64,000 nucleotides of DNA from Pseudomonas fluorescens (GTDB taxonomy: Bacteria > Pseudomonadota > Gammaproteobacteria > Pseudomonadales > Pseudomonadaceae), in assembly GCF_900215245.1 (NCBI RefSeq), contig NZ_LT907842.1, forward strand, positions 3,968,001-4,032,000, written 5' to 3'. Below, piece after piece: positions 14,835 to 22,704 of the stretch (its first letter is position 1; every line of letters starts with the position of its first letter). The notes below the pieces were generated by a model, which saw only the letters and a list, made by a program, of their open reading frames with translations, did no database searches and was not told the origin of the DNA. The translations under genes were made by a program, and so were the position numbers.

Positions 14835-14856
14835 AATGGATGTTAAACTATCCATT
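14835..14856. promoter_or_regulatory. Palindromic site between moron and tape measure gene
   Basis: AATGGAT (14835-14841) and ATCCATT (14850-14856) form a perfect inverted repeat around an 8-base A/T-rich centre, in the 51-base gap between the divergent starts. Size and place suit a dimeric repressor or regulator binding site controlling the moron. Confidence 0.5.
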
Positions 14857-14870
14857 ATGGGGTATATCGC

Positions 14871-16415
14871 GTGCGAGTTCTAGAAAGCTTCCTGATTGCC
14901 CTAGGCATAAAAGTTGACGAAAAATCATTCCAGAAGGCTGACGCTGCTTTCGGCGGCCTGACAAAATCTGCTTTGCAGTTAGGCGCAGTGTTCGCCGGGA
15001 AGCTGGCCATCGACAAGGTGGTGGGCGATTTCAAGCAGGCCGGTACCGAGCTGAACAGCTTTAACAAGCTGACTGGCATGAGCACTCAGAATGTTCAGAT
15101 GCTCGGCCAGGCACTCAAAGCCCAAGGCGGGAATGCCTCTGATGCATTCAGCGCCATGCAAAAGATTCAAGATTTGATGGCCTCTCCACGCACAGGTAAC
15201 GTCGGGTGGTTTGGGGATGTGGCAAAGCTTGGATTGAATCCAGACGCCATAATTGGAGCGCAAAGCACTGCCGAGGCACTAGTAAATATTGCTGGTGAGT
15301 TTGAGCACATGGACAAGCTCAATCAGCGACTAGCTGGCAATGCTCTTGGGCTTGATGACTCAACGGTTCGTTTGCTCATGCGCGGTCGCGCAGAAGTTGA
15401 GAAGCAACTGGACTCCCGCGGCAAGCTTGCCGTGATGACCCAGAAGCAAATCGACGACTCGGCACGTTTGACCAAGGCAACCAGCGAACTTGACCAGGTG
15501 TTCACCGATATCGGTAACACCATCGCCGGAGAGCTAACCCCGGCCCTGGCCGATATGGCTGAGGACTTCGTAGCCTTCTACAGGGCCAACAAAGAACTTG
15601 TTGACTCAGGCCTGAAAGAGTTCTTTGGCGGCGTGGCTGACAACATCCAGCTCGTTGCCGTCGCCATGGCGCTGCTTGGCGGCGGCGCTGCACTCAAGGG
15701 TTTGGCTGCTCTGCGCGCCCTTGTTGGACTGGGTGGCGTTGCTGCCGGTACAAGTGCCGCAGGAGCGGCCACTGGAGCTGCTGGTGTATCTCTGCTGGCT
15801 AGGGCCGGGGTGCCGCTGACCGCTCTTTTGTACTCCAGTAGTCTCAACAGTGGTGAGGATACTGAGCTGCTGAATAACCGCCTGAAGAAAGGTGGGGGTG
15901 ATGCGGTCGGCGCAGTAGTCGATTACTTCACGTCAAAAGGATGGTCGAGAGAGCAAGCTGAGGGTATTGCAGCCAACATTGAGGCCGAGAGCGGATTTAA
16001 GGCGAATGCCAAAGGTGACGGTGGGCAAGCCTATGGCTTGGCTCAGTGGCATCCAGATCGACAGGCCGAGTTCGCCAAGCAGTACGGCAAGGACATTCGC
16101 AATTCTACTGGCGCCGAGCAGCTTGAGTTCATCAACCACGAGTTAACCCGGGGCAACGAGAAGTCGGCCGGCACCAAGCTACGCGCCGCGACCAGCTCCT
16201 ACGACGCTGCATCGATCGTATCCCGCGAATATGAGCGCCCTGCAGATGCGGCCGGCGAGGCGTCGAGGCGAGGTGCAAGCGCGGCCGGGTACACCGACAA
16301 CCGCGTGTACCACATCAACGGAGCCGACACTGGAATGGTCAAGCAAGTGCTCAATGAGCAGATGGGCAAAATGACCGAGCAAACAGCGCAGGATTTTAAG
16401 AGCCCTGAACTATGA
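14871..16415 (+). CDS. Tape measure protein with tail lysozyme domain
   Basis: A 514 aa protein from GTG 14871. The N-terminal 245 residues are helical with the tape-measure start pattern (FLIALGIKVDEKSFQKADAA, in outline). Residues 250-320 are hydrophobic and Gly/Ala-rich, likely membrane-inserting. Residues 355-440 match the phage tail lysozyme family: GWSREQAEGIAANIEAESGF, then GDGGQAYGLAQWHPDRQAEF; the Glu of AESGF is the probable catalytic residue. It sets tail length and cuts peptidoglycan on injection. At 514 aa it is short for a tape measure, implying a short tail. Confidence 0.85.
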   Translation: MRVLESFLIALGIKVDEKSFQKADAAFGGLTKSALQLGAVFAGKLAIDKVVGDFKQAGTELNSFNKLTGMSTQNVQMLGQALKAQGGNASDAFSAMQKIQDLMASPRTGNVGWFGDVAKLGLNPDAIIGAQSTAEALVNIAGEFEHMDKLNQRLAGNALGLDDSTVRLLMRGRAEVEKQLDSRGKLAVMTQKQIDDSARLTKATSELDQVFTDIGNTIAGELTPALADMAEDFVAFYRANKELVDSGLKEFFGGVADNIQLVAVAMALLGGGAALKGLAALRALVGLGGVAAGTSAAGAATGAAGVSLLARAGVPLTALLYSSSLNSGEDTELLNNRLKKGGGDAVGAVVDYFTSKGWSREQAEGIAANIEAESGFKANAKGDGGQAYGLAQWHPDRQAEFAKQYGKDIRNSTGAEQLEFINHELTRGNEKSAGTKLRAATSSYDAASIVSREYERPADAAGEASRRGASAAGYTDNRVYHINGADTGMVKQVLNEQMGKMTEQTAQDFKSPEL

Positions 16416-17032
16416 GCCTGATGAGTATCTTCAGTAAGACGCTGCCAAAAATTGGCTCTCTTGAGTTCGACGCGAAGCTTGAAGGGATCACCAGCAAATC
16501 AATAACGCTCACTCAGTACCCTGTTGAATTTGGCGCTAACACCAATGATCACGCCATCCTAATGCCAAATCGGTACTTGTTGACTGGGGCTGTCTCTAAC
16601 AGCCCTCTCGGCCTTGGCCTGGACGATATAGGCATGATGGGTGCAGGAGCGATTGCTACTGCTGTAGGCGGCATTGGCGGGGCAGCTATCAGCGCTGTTT
16701 CTGCCTACCTCCTGTCCAGTAGTGACGAGACGCGGGCATCCACGGCCTGGGCTGCACTAACCGCGCTTATGGAGTCTAGAGGAAGGTTCGATCTGGACAC
16801 TGGCAAGGAGATCATGCGCGACATGATGATCACCCGGCTGGACGAGCGTACGCGCCCAGAAAACGAGGACGGACTTGTATTCATTGCCGAGCTTCAGCAG
16901 GTACGGATCGTAAAGTCACAGATAGGCCGAGGAGTAACTTCGGCGGATCAGTTGATGAAAAACGACACCGTCTCTACTCAGGGCGCTCCCATGGTGACGA
17001 CTGGCGATGCCGCCGTTGAGGTTATCCAATGA
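16412..17032 (+). CDS. Baseplate protein with Dit-like N-terminal domain
   Basis: A 206 aa protein. Residues 10-65 (IGSLEFDAKLEGITSKSITL, then PVEFGANTNDHAILMPNRY) match the N-terminal domain of Dit-like proteins in simple contractile phages. Residues 75-105 are Gly/Ala-rich and hydrophobic. The C-terminal part has RFDLDTGKEIMRDMMITRLD and a beta core. It probably lies at the tube end in the baseplate hub. It overlaps the tape measure and the next gene by 4 bases each, the first of seven tightly packed baseplate genes. Confidence 0.75.
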   Translation: MSLMSIFSKTLPKIGSLEFDAKLEGITSKSITLTQYPVEFGANTNDHAILMPNRYLLTGAVSNSPLGLGLDDIGMMGAGAIATAVGGIGGAAISAVSAYLLSSSDETRASTAWAALTALMESRGRFDLDTGKEIMRDMMITRLDERTRPENEDGLVFIAELQQVRIVKSQIGRGVTSADQLMKNDTVSTQGAPMVTTGDAAVEVIQ

Positions 17033-17331
17033 GCCGATACAGCGTATCTATGCAAGCGTTGCCGGCTCAGACCCTTGTAGCCAGGCTGGGAAAGAACTCG
17101 CTCACCATTGAGCTGCAGTGGATGGTGAGGATGAGTGTTTTTCGGGTGAATATCCTGACATCCCTCGGTCTTACGCTTACAAGCGGGCGGTACTTGCTAC
17201 CGAATGTTGATCTTCTAGCTGGGCTCTACCCGCGGCCATCCATCAAGTACGGATCTCTTTTTCTTGAGGGAGACCTTGCTACTCCAGAAAACCTGGGCGT
17301 CGACAATCTTTTGGTGTGGACCGATGAATGA
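17029..17331 (+). CDS. Baseplate plug protein (Pam3 gp18-like)
   Basis: A 100 aa beta-rich protein with WMVRMSVFRVNI, GLTLTSGRYLLPNVDLL near residues 47-63 and YGSLFLEGDLATPENLGVDN (in outline) near 74-93. This resembles the small plug domain described in the baseplate of cyanophage Pam3 and relatives. It would close the tube beneath the tape measure. It sits between the Dit-like and hub genes, the expected order. Confidence 0.68.
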   Translation: MSRYSVSMQALPAQTLVARLGKNSLTIELQWMVRMSVFRVNILTSLGLTLTSGRYLLPNVDLLAGLYPRPSIKYGSLFLEGDLATPENLGVDNLLVWTDE

Positions 17332-18274
17332 TGAACTCTTCCTGCGTAACTACCGACTGAAGATTGGGCGAAGCACTGGCTCAAAAGTTTACGAGATGAT
17401 GCCCAATGAGCAGGCCCCTAACGCTGACGGGCTGCGCATTACATTTCAGGTTACCCACTTTGCTGGTGGCGCATTCAGTGTGGCTGAGATCACCATCTAC
17501 AACGTTACAAGGTACTCAACCAAGCAAATGCTCGGCGACGGCTCAGTGGATAAGTACGAGTTCATTTCACTTGAGGCGGGTTATGACGGCCTGTTCGGGT
17601 CAATTTTCGTAGGACAAATAACCAACGCCCAAGTGCACTTTGAGGATGGCGGCGCTACCCGCGGAATTCGCTTCTTTTGCAAGTCCTCGGCAAAAGAGCG
17701 CGACCAGAACATCATAAACATCACCCTTTCGCCAGAAACCGACCCGGTTCAGATCATCGAAGAATGCGCTTTGATGTTTAACGCCGAGATCCAGTTTTAT
17801 GGCGACTTCTCTACGCTGAAACGACGATCTCGCGGGACTGTACTTCAGGGCAGCCCAACCGCCTGCATGAACGATCTGTCTGAAGCATTCCAGTTCGATT
17901 GGATGGTTGAGAACGGGGCCATAAAGATCATCAAGCGCGAATTTTCCATTGCTGATCAGGTTTATGTGATCAGCGCGGGGACGGGGATGATTGGCTCTCC
18001 AGTTGTCACCGATACCGAAGTTGGCATTCGATACGCGCTCAACCCGAAGATCAAGCTAGGCGACACCATAAAGCTTGAGTCAATGGCGCCCCGCTTTGAG
18101 TTCTCGGGCGCATTCTTCTACGACATCCCGCGCACTATTGGCGAGGGTTATTACAAGGTCAACTCTCTGGTCTTTGCTGGCGACTCCCATGGCGACCAGT
18201 GGGAAAGCCAGATCAGCTGCCTACGTCTTGGTGCGGCAGCCCAGGCCGGAATTTCTGAAAGGGCTACCCGATGA
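17324..18274 (+). CDS. Baseplate hub protein
   Basis: A 316 aa protein; ATG 17324 is chosen because it overlaps the previous stop by 8 bases, while the upstream in-frame start would cut deep into the plug gene. Residues 1-110 have the beta pattern FQVTHFAGGAFSVAEITIYNV. The middle has LSPETDPVQIIEECALMF, as in hub proteins related to T4 gp27/Mu gp44. The C-terminus contains GEGYYKVNSLVFAGDSHGDQW near 280-300, the typical hub ending. It joins tube and spike. Confidence 0.73.
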   Translation: MNDELFLRNYRLKIGRSTGSKVYEMMPNEQAPNADGLRITFQVTHFAGGAFSVAEITIYNVTRYSTKQMLGDGSVDKYEFISLEAGYDGLFGSIFVGQITNAQVHFEDGGATRGIRFFCKSSAKERDQNIINITLSPETDPVQIIEECALMFNAEIQFYGDFSTLKRRSRGTVLQGSPTACMNDLSEAFQFDWMVENGAIKIIKREFSIADQVYVISAGTGMIGSPVVTDTEVGIRYALNPKIKLGDTIKLESMAPRFEFSGAFFYDIPRTIGEGYYKVNSLVFAGDSHGDQWESQISCLRLGAAAQAGISERATR

Positions 18275-18945
18275 GCGATCCGCTTGATTCCAGGATTCAG
18301 GCTGAATACTCGAAAATGCTGCGCGGGATATTCGGTGAATATCTGAAGGACAACATGCGCACCAGCGTGCCTGGCCATGTGCTGAGTTTTGACCCTGCCA
18401 GGCAAACAGCGGAAGTCCAGATCGGGCTAATGCTGGAAGACCGCCAAGGCGTGCAGCAGGCGCGCCGGCCAATCATCCATGTGCCCGTTCAGTTCTGGGG
18501 TGCTGCAGGCGGAACACTTGAATGCCGGGTTGCAAGCGGTACTGAAGGTGTTCTGTTCTTCTCTCAGGAGTGCATCGACTCTTGGGTTGACCAAGGTGGT
18601 GTGGCGGTCAAGTCTGAGCCTCGGCGCTTCTCGATCAACGATGCCTACTTTATCCCCGGCGTTCGCTCGCTGCCCGGCGCGATAACTGACTTCAGCAATG
18701 ACGGAATCCGCCTTCGCAGTAACGATGGATCCGCCTACTTCTGGATTCACGACAGCAAGGCTCTTGAAATAGGTGGCGTGTCGCTGAACGTAAAGTGCCC
18801 GGTTAACTTCGAGCAGCCTGCCAACTTCGAGCTTGCCGTAACCACAGAAACTACGATCCAAAATCAGGGCGTCAGCATTGGTTTCGAGCACACCCACAAT
18901 GGCGTGCAATCTGGTAGCGGAAACTCTGGAGTGGTTAACCCATGA
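18271..18945 (+). CDS. Membrane-piercing spike (Gp138-like)
   Basis: A 224 aa protein. Residues 34-130 form an OB-fold-like domain as in Gp138 N-terminal proteins (VPGHVLSFDPARQTAEVQIG; GTEGVLFFSQECIDSWVDQG). The rest is a repetitive beta-helix (NFEQPANFELAVTTETTIQN). It ends HTHNGVQSGSGNSG, where the HxH near residue 208 suits the iron-binding tip of phage spikes. It would pierce the outer membrane. It overlaps neighbours by 4 bases. Confidence 0.82.
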   Translation: MSDPLDSRIQAEYSKMLRGIFGEYLKDNMRTSVPGHVLSFDPARQTAEVQIGLMLEDRQGVQQARRPIIHVPVQFWGAAGGTLECRVASGTEGVLFFSQECIDSWVDQGGVAVKSEPRRFSINDAYFIPGVRSLPGAITDFSNDGIRLRSNDGSAYFWIHDSKALEIGGVSLNVKCPVNFEQPANFELAVTTETTIQNQGVSIGFEHTHNGVQSGSGNSGVVNP

Positions 18946-19307
18946 CGGTACGAAAGCTGGACGCAGACGGCGACCTGGCCCTTGGCCCGCAGGAATTCCT
19001 GACCGGATACACCGCAGAGGAGGTCGCGCAGAACGTGGTTACACGCCTCAAGTTCTTCTTGGGTGAATGGTTTTTGAATACCTCCGACGGCACCGATTGG
19101 TTCGGTAGCGTTTTGGGCAAGGGGTCCGCGTTTGCATCCCGCGAGGCTGTGATTCGTCGTCGCATACTCTTGACCCCTGGATGCGCCGGCATGACAGCCT
19201 TCAGCATCACTACTGACATTGCTACACGTCAGCTCACCGTTAGCGCCTCGATCGTCAGTACTGGCGGCGATAGCGCAGAAATCAATTATGTTCAGGCGAT
19301 CGTCTAA
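18942..19307 (+). CDS. Baseplate wedge protein, gp25-like
   Basis: A 121 aa protein. The pattern LGPQEFLTGYTAEEVAQNVV, then RLKFFLGEWFLNTSDGTDWF near residues 36-55 and EAVIRRRILLTPGCAG near 68-83, is that of the gp25/W-like lysozyme-fold wedge proteins. The helix with EVAQNVVTRL and the FFLGEWFLN strand are the core. It starts sheath assembly at the baseplate. It directly precedes the J gene, as usual. Confidence 0.8.
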   Translation: MTVRKLDADGDLALGPQEFLTGYTAEEVAQNVVTRLKFFLGEWFLNTSDGTDWFGSVLGKGSAFASREAVIRRRILLTPGCAGMTAFSITTDIATRQLTVSASIVSTGGDSAEINYVQAIV

Positions 19308-20566
19308 TGGCTCAAATCACCGACCAAGGAATCACCGGGCGCTCGCTCAATGAGTACCTGGCTGACATTGAAGGCAAGACACTCGCGATCGATCCTGAAT
19401 GGAATATCGAAGCAGATAGCCCAGACGGTCAAAGGATTGGTATCGAAGCCGAAATGCTGGCCAATCTAGACGAGGCCGTAGTTGCGGCATATCGCAGCAA
19501 AGACCCAGATAGCGCCACTGGTGAGGCGCTTAGAGACATCGGGAAAATATCCGGCATCCCAATTCGAGACGCTACCTACTCCGTCGCACCCATCACCGTC
19601 ACTGGCCAAACTAGCTCAACCATTCCGGCAGGTTCACAGGTACGAAGCCGAATTGACAACACTGTGTGGCTGACAACTGCCGTTATTGTCATCGGCGTCG
19701 GTCAAACAGCAAACGGTTTTGCTACCTGCACCACGCCAGGCCGTGTTCTTGCCTCGCCTGGTGAGCTGACCATCATCGGCACACCCACCGCTGGGTGGTC
19801 TACCGTTACGAACGGGGAAGCTGCTGCAGGCGTCCCAGCTGAAAGCGATGAAGACTTTCGCATCCGAAGAAACAATGGTGTGTCGCGCGCCGGAAGCAAC
19901 ATGCGCGACAACATGGAAGCCAATATCGCAAGCGTTGCCGGCGTGACAGCCGTCAAAGTCCTGGAAAATAGCAACGATTCGCCATTTGACTCTGATGGTG
20001 TTCCGTATACCGGGATCGCAGTTATCGTGAATGGCGGTTCTGATGCAGACATCGGTCTGGCGATGTATCAGAAGCACAACCCTGGCACGCCAATGTACCC
20101 AAGGTACAGCACCAAGACTGATACTTGGGTTGATGCGCCGGGCGCGAATGGAGTGAAGGTATCGGGCCGATCGCCTGTTACTGGAAACCCTTACACGATG
20201 ACTTTTCAGCGTGCAACCGGGTTGCCGATATTCCCGTCAATCACGATTAAAAAGCAGGGCGACCTCCCTTCAAACATTGATGACCTTATTCGCCAGGCGG
20301 TTATTGCCGACTCAACCAGAACTCTATTCGACGGAGAAACCACCTCTGGATTTAACCGAGGCGGCTATGACATTGGCGAAAAGGTTCCTCCTGGCAGGAT
20401 TTACACGCCGGTCAACAAGGTTCTTGGGAAGTATGGCGATAGCTACATTACATCGCTGACCATCGGCCTATCGGCTGGAGCTCAAGGGCTAACCCCTATT
20501 CAGCCGACCATCTCTCAAATCGCAACCTTCGACGCGGAGAACATTGCGATCACGGTGACGCCATGA
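19307..20566 (+). CDS. Baseplate J-like protein
   Basis: A 419 aa protein beginning GITGRSLNEYLADIEGKTLA, then PDGQRIGIEAEMLANLDEAV near residues 40-60 and GEALRDIGKISGIPI near 70-85. The core has VPAESDEDFRIRRNN (T4 gp6/P2 J pattern) near 168-182 and a C-terminal VTAVKVLENSND region. It builds the wedge arms around the hub. Its ATG overlaps the last base of the gp25-like gene stop. Confidence 0.87.
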   Translation: MAQITDQGITGRSLNEYLADIEGKTLAIDPEWNIEADSPDGQRIGIEAEMLANLDEAVVAAYRSKDPDSATGEALRDIGKISGIPIRDATYSVAPITVTGQTSSTIPAGSQVRSRIDNTVWLTTAVIVIGVGQTANGFATCTTPGRVLASPGELTIIGTPTAGWSTVTNGEAAAGVPAESDEDFRIRRNNGVSRAGSNMRDNMEANIASVAGVTAVKVLENSNDSPFDSDGVPYTGIAVIVNGGSDADIGLAMYQKHNPGTPMYPRYSTKTDTWVDAPGANGVKVSGRSPVTGNPYTMTFQRATGLPIFPSITIKKQGDLPSNIDDLIRQAVIADSTRTLFDGETTSGFNRGGYDIGEKVPPGRIYTPVNKVLGKYGDSYITSLTIGLSAGAQGLTPIQPTISQIATFDAENIAITVTP

Positions 20567-21222
20567 TAATTGACCATGTAGAGCGTGCTAGGTCTCGAAT
20601 TATCAATGAGTATCGCAATAAGCAGCGCATGGTCGATTGGCTGACTATCGTTCCAGAGATTGCCAATCAGAACCTTGAATCTCCTCTTGATCGAATCTAC
20701 AGAAGCTATGACGTAGACACCGTGGTCGGAGAGGAGCTCGACATCATTGGTCGGATCGTCGGCGTTCCTAGACCGATTCTGCGTGCCGCAGCATTCGACG
20801 TTTTCGGTTATCAGGGCAACGATAGCTATACCAACTATAATATCGCGCCCTACATAGGTGATGGCGAAGCCGTTGATGCGCCTCTAAATAATGATCTGTA
20901 CCGCAAGCTTATTAAGGCAAAGATCGCGAGAAATATCAGTGACGGAACTGCTGATAGCATCATCCAGTTAGTTGAAATCATCATCGGAGTGAAGGTTACT
21001 GCCTTGGTGAGCAATGTTGATAAGTCATTCGATATCGGAGTTGCCTCTACGCTGGACAATACGACGCTTTACCTGATCGAAAACTTCGACCTTATCCCTC
21101 GCCCGCAAGGAGCTAGGATTGGAGAGATATTCGTCCTTCCGATCAACATCGATGCAATAGAAGCATCGTCCTCGCATATCTACGAATACGGCAACGTGAC
21201 ACTGCCTGGAGATTTAGCCTAA
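20563..21222 (+). CDS. Baseplate protein, DUF2612 family
   Basis: A 219 aa protein with the helical start (RIINEYRNKQRMVDWLTIVP), LDRIYRSYDVDTVVGEELDI near residues 43-62 and LYRKLIKAKIARNISDGT near 112-129. This is the DUF2612 pattern, functionally like P2 gpI, linking J to the tail fibres. It overlaps J by 4 bases and the collar gene by 1 base. Confidence 0.8.
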   Translation: MIIDHVERARSRIINEYRNKQRMVDWLTIVPEIANQNLESPLDRIYRSYDVDTVVGEELDIIGRIVGVPRPILRAAAFDVFGYQGNDSYTNYNIAPYIGDGEAVDAPLNNDLYRKLIKAKIARNISDGTADSIIQLVEIIIGVKVTALVSNVDKSFDIGVASTLDNTTLYLIENFDLIPRPQGARIGEIFVLPINIDAIEASSSHIYEYGNVTLPGDLA

Positions 21223-22037
21223 TGGCAAGACAGCCTTTTAATACGAGATGGGCCCAGGGCGTTGAGACCGAGGACAACCTCAATACCTTCAAAGTGCCTG
21301 ACGATGTTCGGCTGTCGACTGGATGGCAGGGCGGCCAGGATAAGGACGCTCCACCTGCAGGTCATGAGAACTACTGGCACAACCGTGTCGATAGCGCTCT
21401 TCAGGGAGTTGAGCGCAACGGCGTTATGATTTGGCACGCGCAGGCAGTGTACGGCCTTGGGGCGCCTTCCTATGCGAGTGACGGCAACTATTACGAGAGC
21501 CTTGTTGCTAATAATGTCGGCAACAACCCAGTTCTCACCACTGGCTTCTGGAGATATTCAGGGTCCTCGTTCTTCGCTGGTAGCGATCCGGGTGACGGGA
21601 AGATCGTCTATCACAACAATACGCCTTCGCCTGGATGGCTGAAGTGTAACGGTGCTGTTCTTTTACGCGCTTCGTATCCAAGGCTTTTTGCTGTGATTGG
21701 CACTCTCCATAACATTGGAGGAGAAACCAGCCTGCAGTTCAGACTTCCTGATTTCCGGGGGGAGTTTGTCCGTGGATTTGATGACGGTCGCGGAGTTGAT
21801 GCTGGAAGGGTATTTGGCAGCCCTCAAGGCAGCCAGTTAGAAAGTCATAATCACCGACAGAATGCCGCACAGACTGGACAATTTGATATTACCCCATCAT
21901 CCACTCTCCGCTATGCATTGACTGGCGGCGGGTCCACCGATTTCTCTTCGGGCCCGGCAAATCAGTGGACCATGGATTCCGGCGGATCAGAGACGAGACC
22001 AAGGAACAAGGTCGTAAATTACTGGATCAGATACTGA
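21222..22037 (+). CDS. Tail fibre protein with tail collar domain
   Basis: A 271 aa protein. Residues 120-175 carry the phage tail collar pattern (PSPGWLKCNGAVLLRASYP, then RLFAVIG), followed by FRLPDFRGEFVRGFDDGRGV near 168-187 and a C-terminal ETRPRNKVVNYWIRY. This module ends short fibres in many phages and prophages. The N-terminal 110 residues probably attach to the baseplate. It may be the first receptor-contacting fibre, with the later tailspike as the second. Confidence 0.83.
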   Translation: MARQPFNTRWAQGVETEDNLNTFKVPDDVRLSTGWQGGQDKDAPPAGHENYWHNRVDSALQGVERNGVMIWHAQAVYGLGAPSYASDGNYYESLVANNVGNNPVLTTGFWRYSGSSFFAGSDPGDGKIVYHNNTPSPGWLKCNGAVLLRASYPRLFAVIGTLHNIGGETSLQFRLPDFRGEFVRGFDDGRGVDAGRVFGSPQGSQLESHNHRQNAAQTGQFDITPSSTLRYALTGGGSTDFSSGPANQWTMDSGGSETRPRNKVVNYWIRY

Positions 22038-22246
22038 TGGGAATACAAATTCAAGCTGGCCAGCGCATTGTCTACCAGGCTGACGCATACGGTTTTTATG
22101 TAGGTGAGGCAGTGGCCGACCCAGACCCACAGAATCCAGGCCAATGGCTTATCCCTGCTGGCTGCGTGGAAACAAAGCCGCCAGAAACTAGTGGGAATAA
22201 GAGATACCAGTGGGCCGGATATAAGTGGAAGGCAATCATCGAATAG
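22037..22246 (+). CDS. Small tail-fibre-associated protein (69 aa)
   Basis: ATG 22037 overlaps the last base of the fibre stop. The peptide reads GQRIVYQADAYGFYVGEAVAD, then PAGCVETKPPET and YQWAGYKWKAI at the end. The GFYxGEAVAD and PAGCVETKPP pattern is common in small proteins after fibre genes, related to tail-fibre assembly proteins. Chaperone function is inferred from position. Confidence 0.65.
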   Translation: MGIQIQAGQRIVYQADAYGFYVGEAVADPDPQNPGQWLIPAGCVETKPPETSGNKRYQWAGYKWKAIIE

Positions 22247-22254
22247 GTATTGGT

Positions 22255-22704
22255 ATGGAGCGCAAGCGTAAACGTCACTTCAGCGACAAGATGGAAAAGT
22301 TCTGTCTTGCCTATGTCGAGACAGCCAACGCAGCGGAGTCATATCGGATCGCCTACAACACCGAAAATATGGCTACCGCAACCATAGGCCGAGAAGGCTA
22401 CAACACCCTACAGAAGCCCCAGGTTCAAGCCAGGCTCGAAGAATTAAGGAAGAAAGTCATGGAGCGTCACGAAATCACCGTGGACACGCTCCTGGCCGAG
22501 CTGGAAGAGGCCAGGAAGGCTGCACTCGGTGCCGAGACACCTCAGACATCTGCCGCTGTATCGGCCACCATGGGCAAGGCAAAGCTGCTGGGCCTGGACA
22601 AGAAGATCGTGGAGCTTACCGGGAAAAACGGCACGCCGATCCAAACCAACTCGACGGTCACGGTTGACCAGAAGGCCCTAAGCTCCGTGCTGGGCTGCCT
22701 ATGA
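22255..22704 (+). CDS. terS: Terminase small subunit
   Basis: A 149 aa protein. ATG 22255 follows GGTATTGGT. FSDKMEKFCLAYVETANAAE, then SYRIAYNTENM and a GREGYNTLQKPQVQARLEEL segment, form the Terminase_2 pattern: a helix-turn-helix that recognises the packaging site, then a helical oligomerisation part. The C-terminus is flexible. Its position after the tail genes is unusual; small terminase genes normally precede the portal, which here lies 18 kb upstream. Confidence 0.85.
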   Translation: MERKRKRHFSDKMEKFCLAYVETANAAESYRIAYNTENMATATIGREGYNTLQKPQVQARLEELRKKVMERHEITVDTLLAELEEARKAALGAETPQTSAAVSATMGKAKLLGLDKKIVELTGKNGTPIQTNSTVTVDQKALSSVLGCL

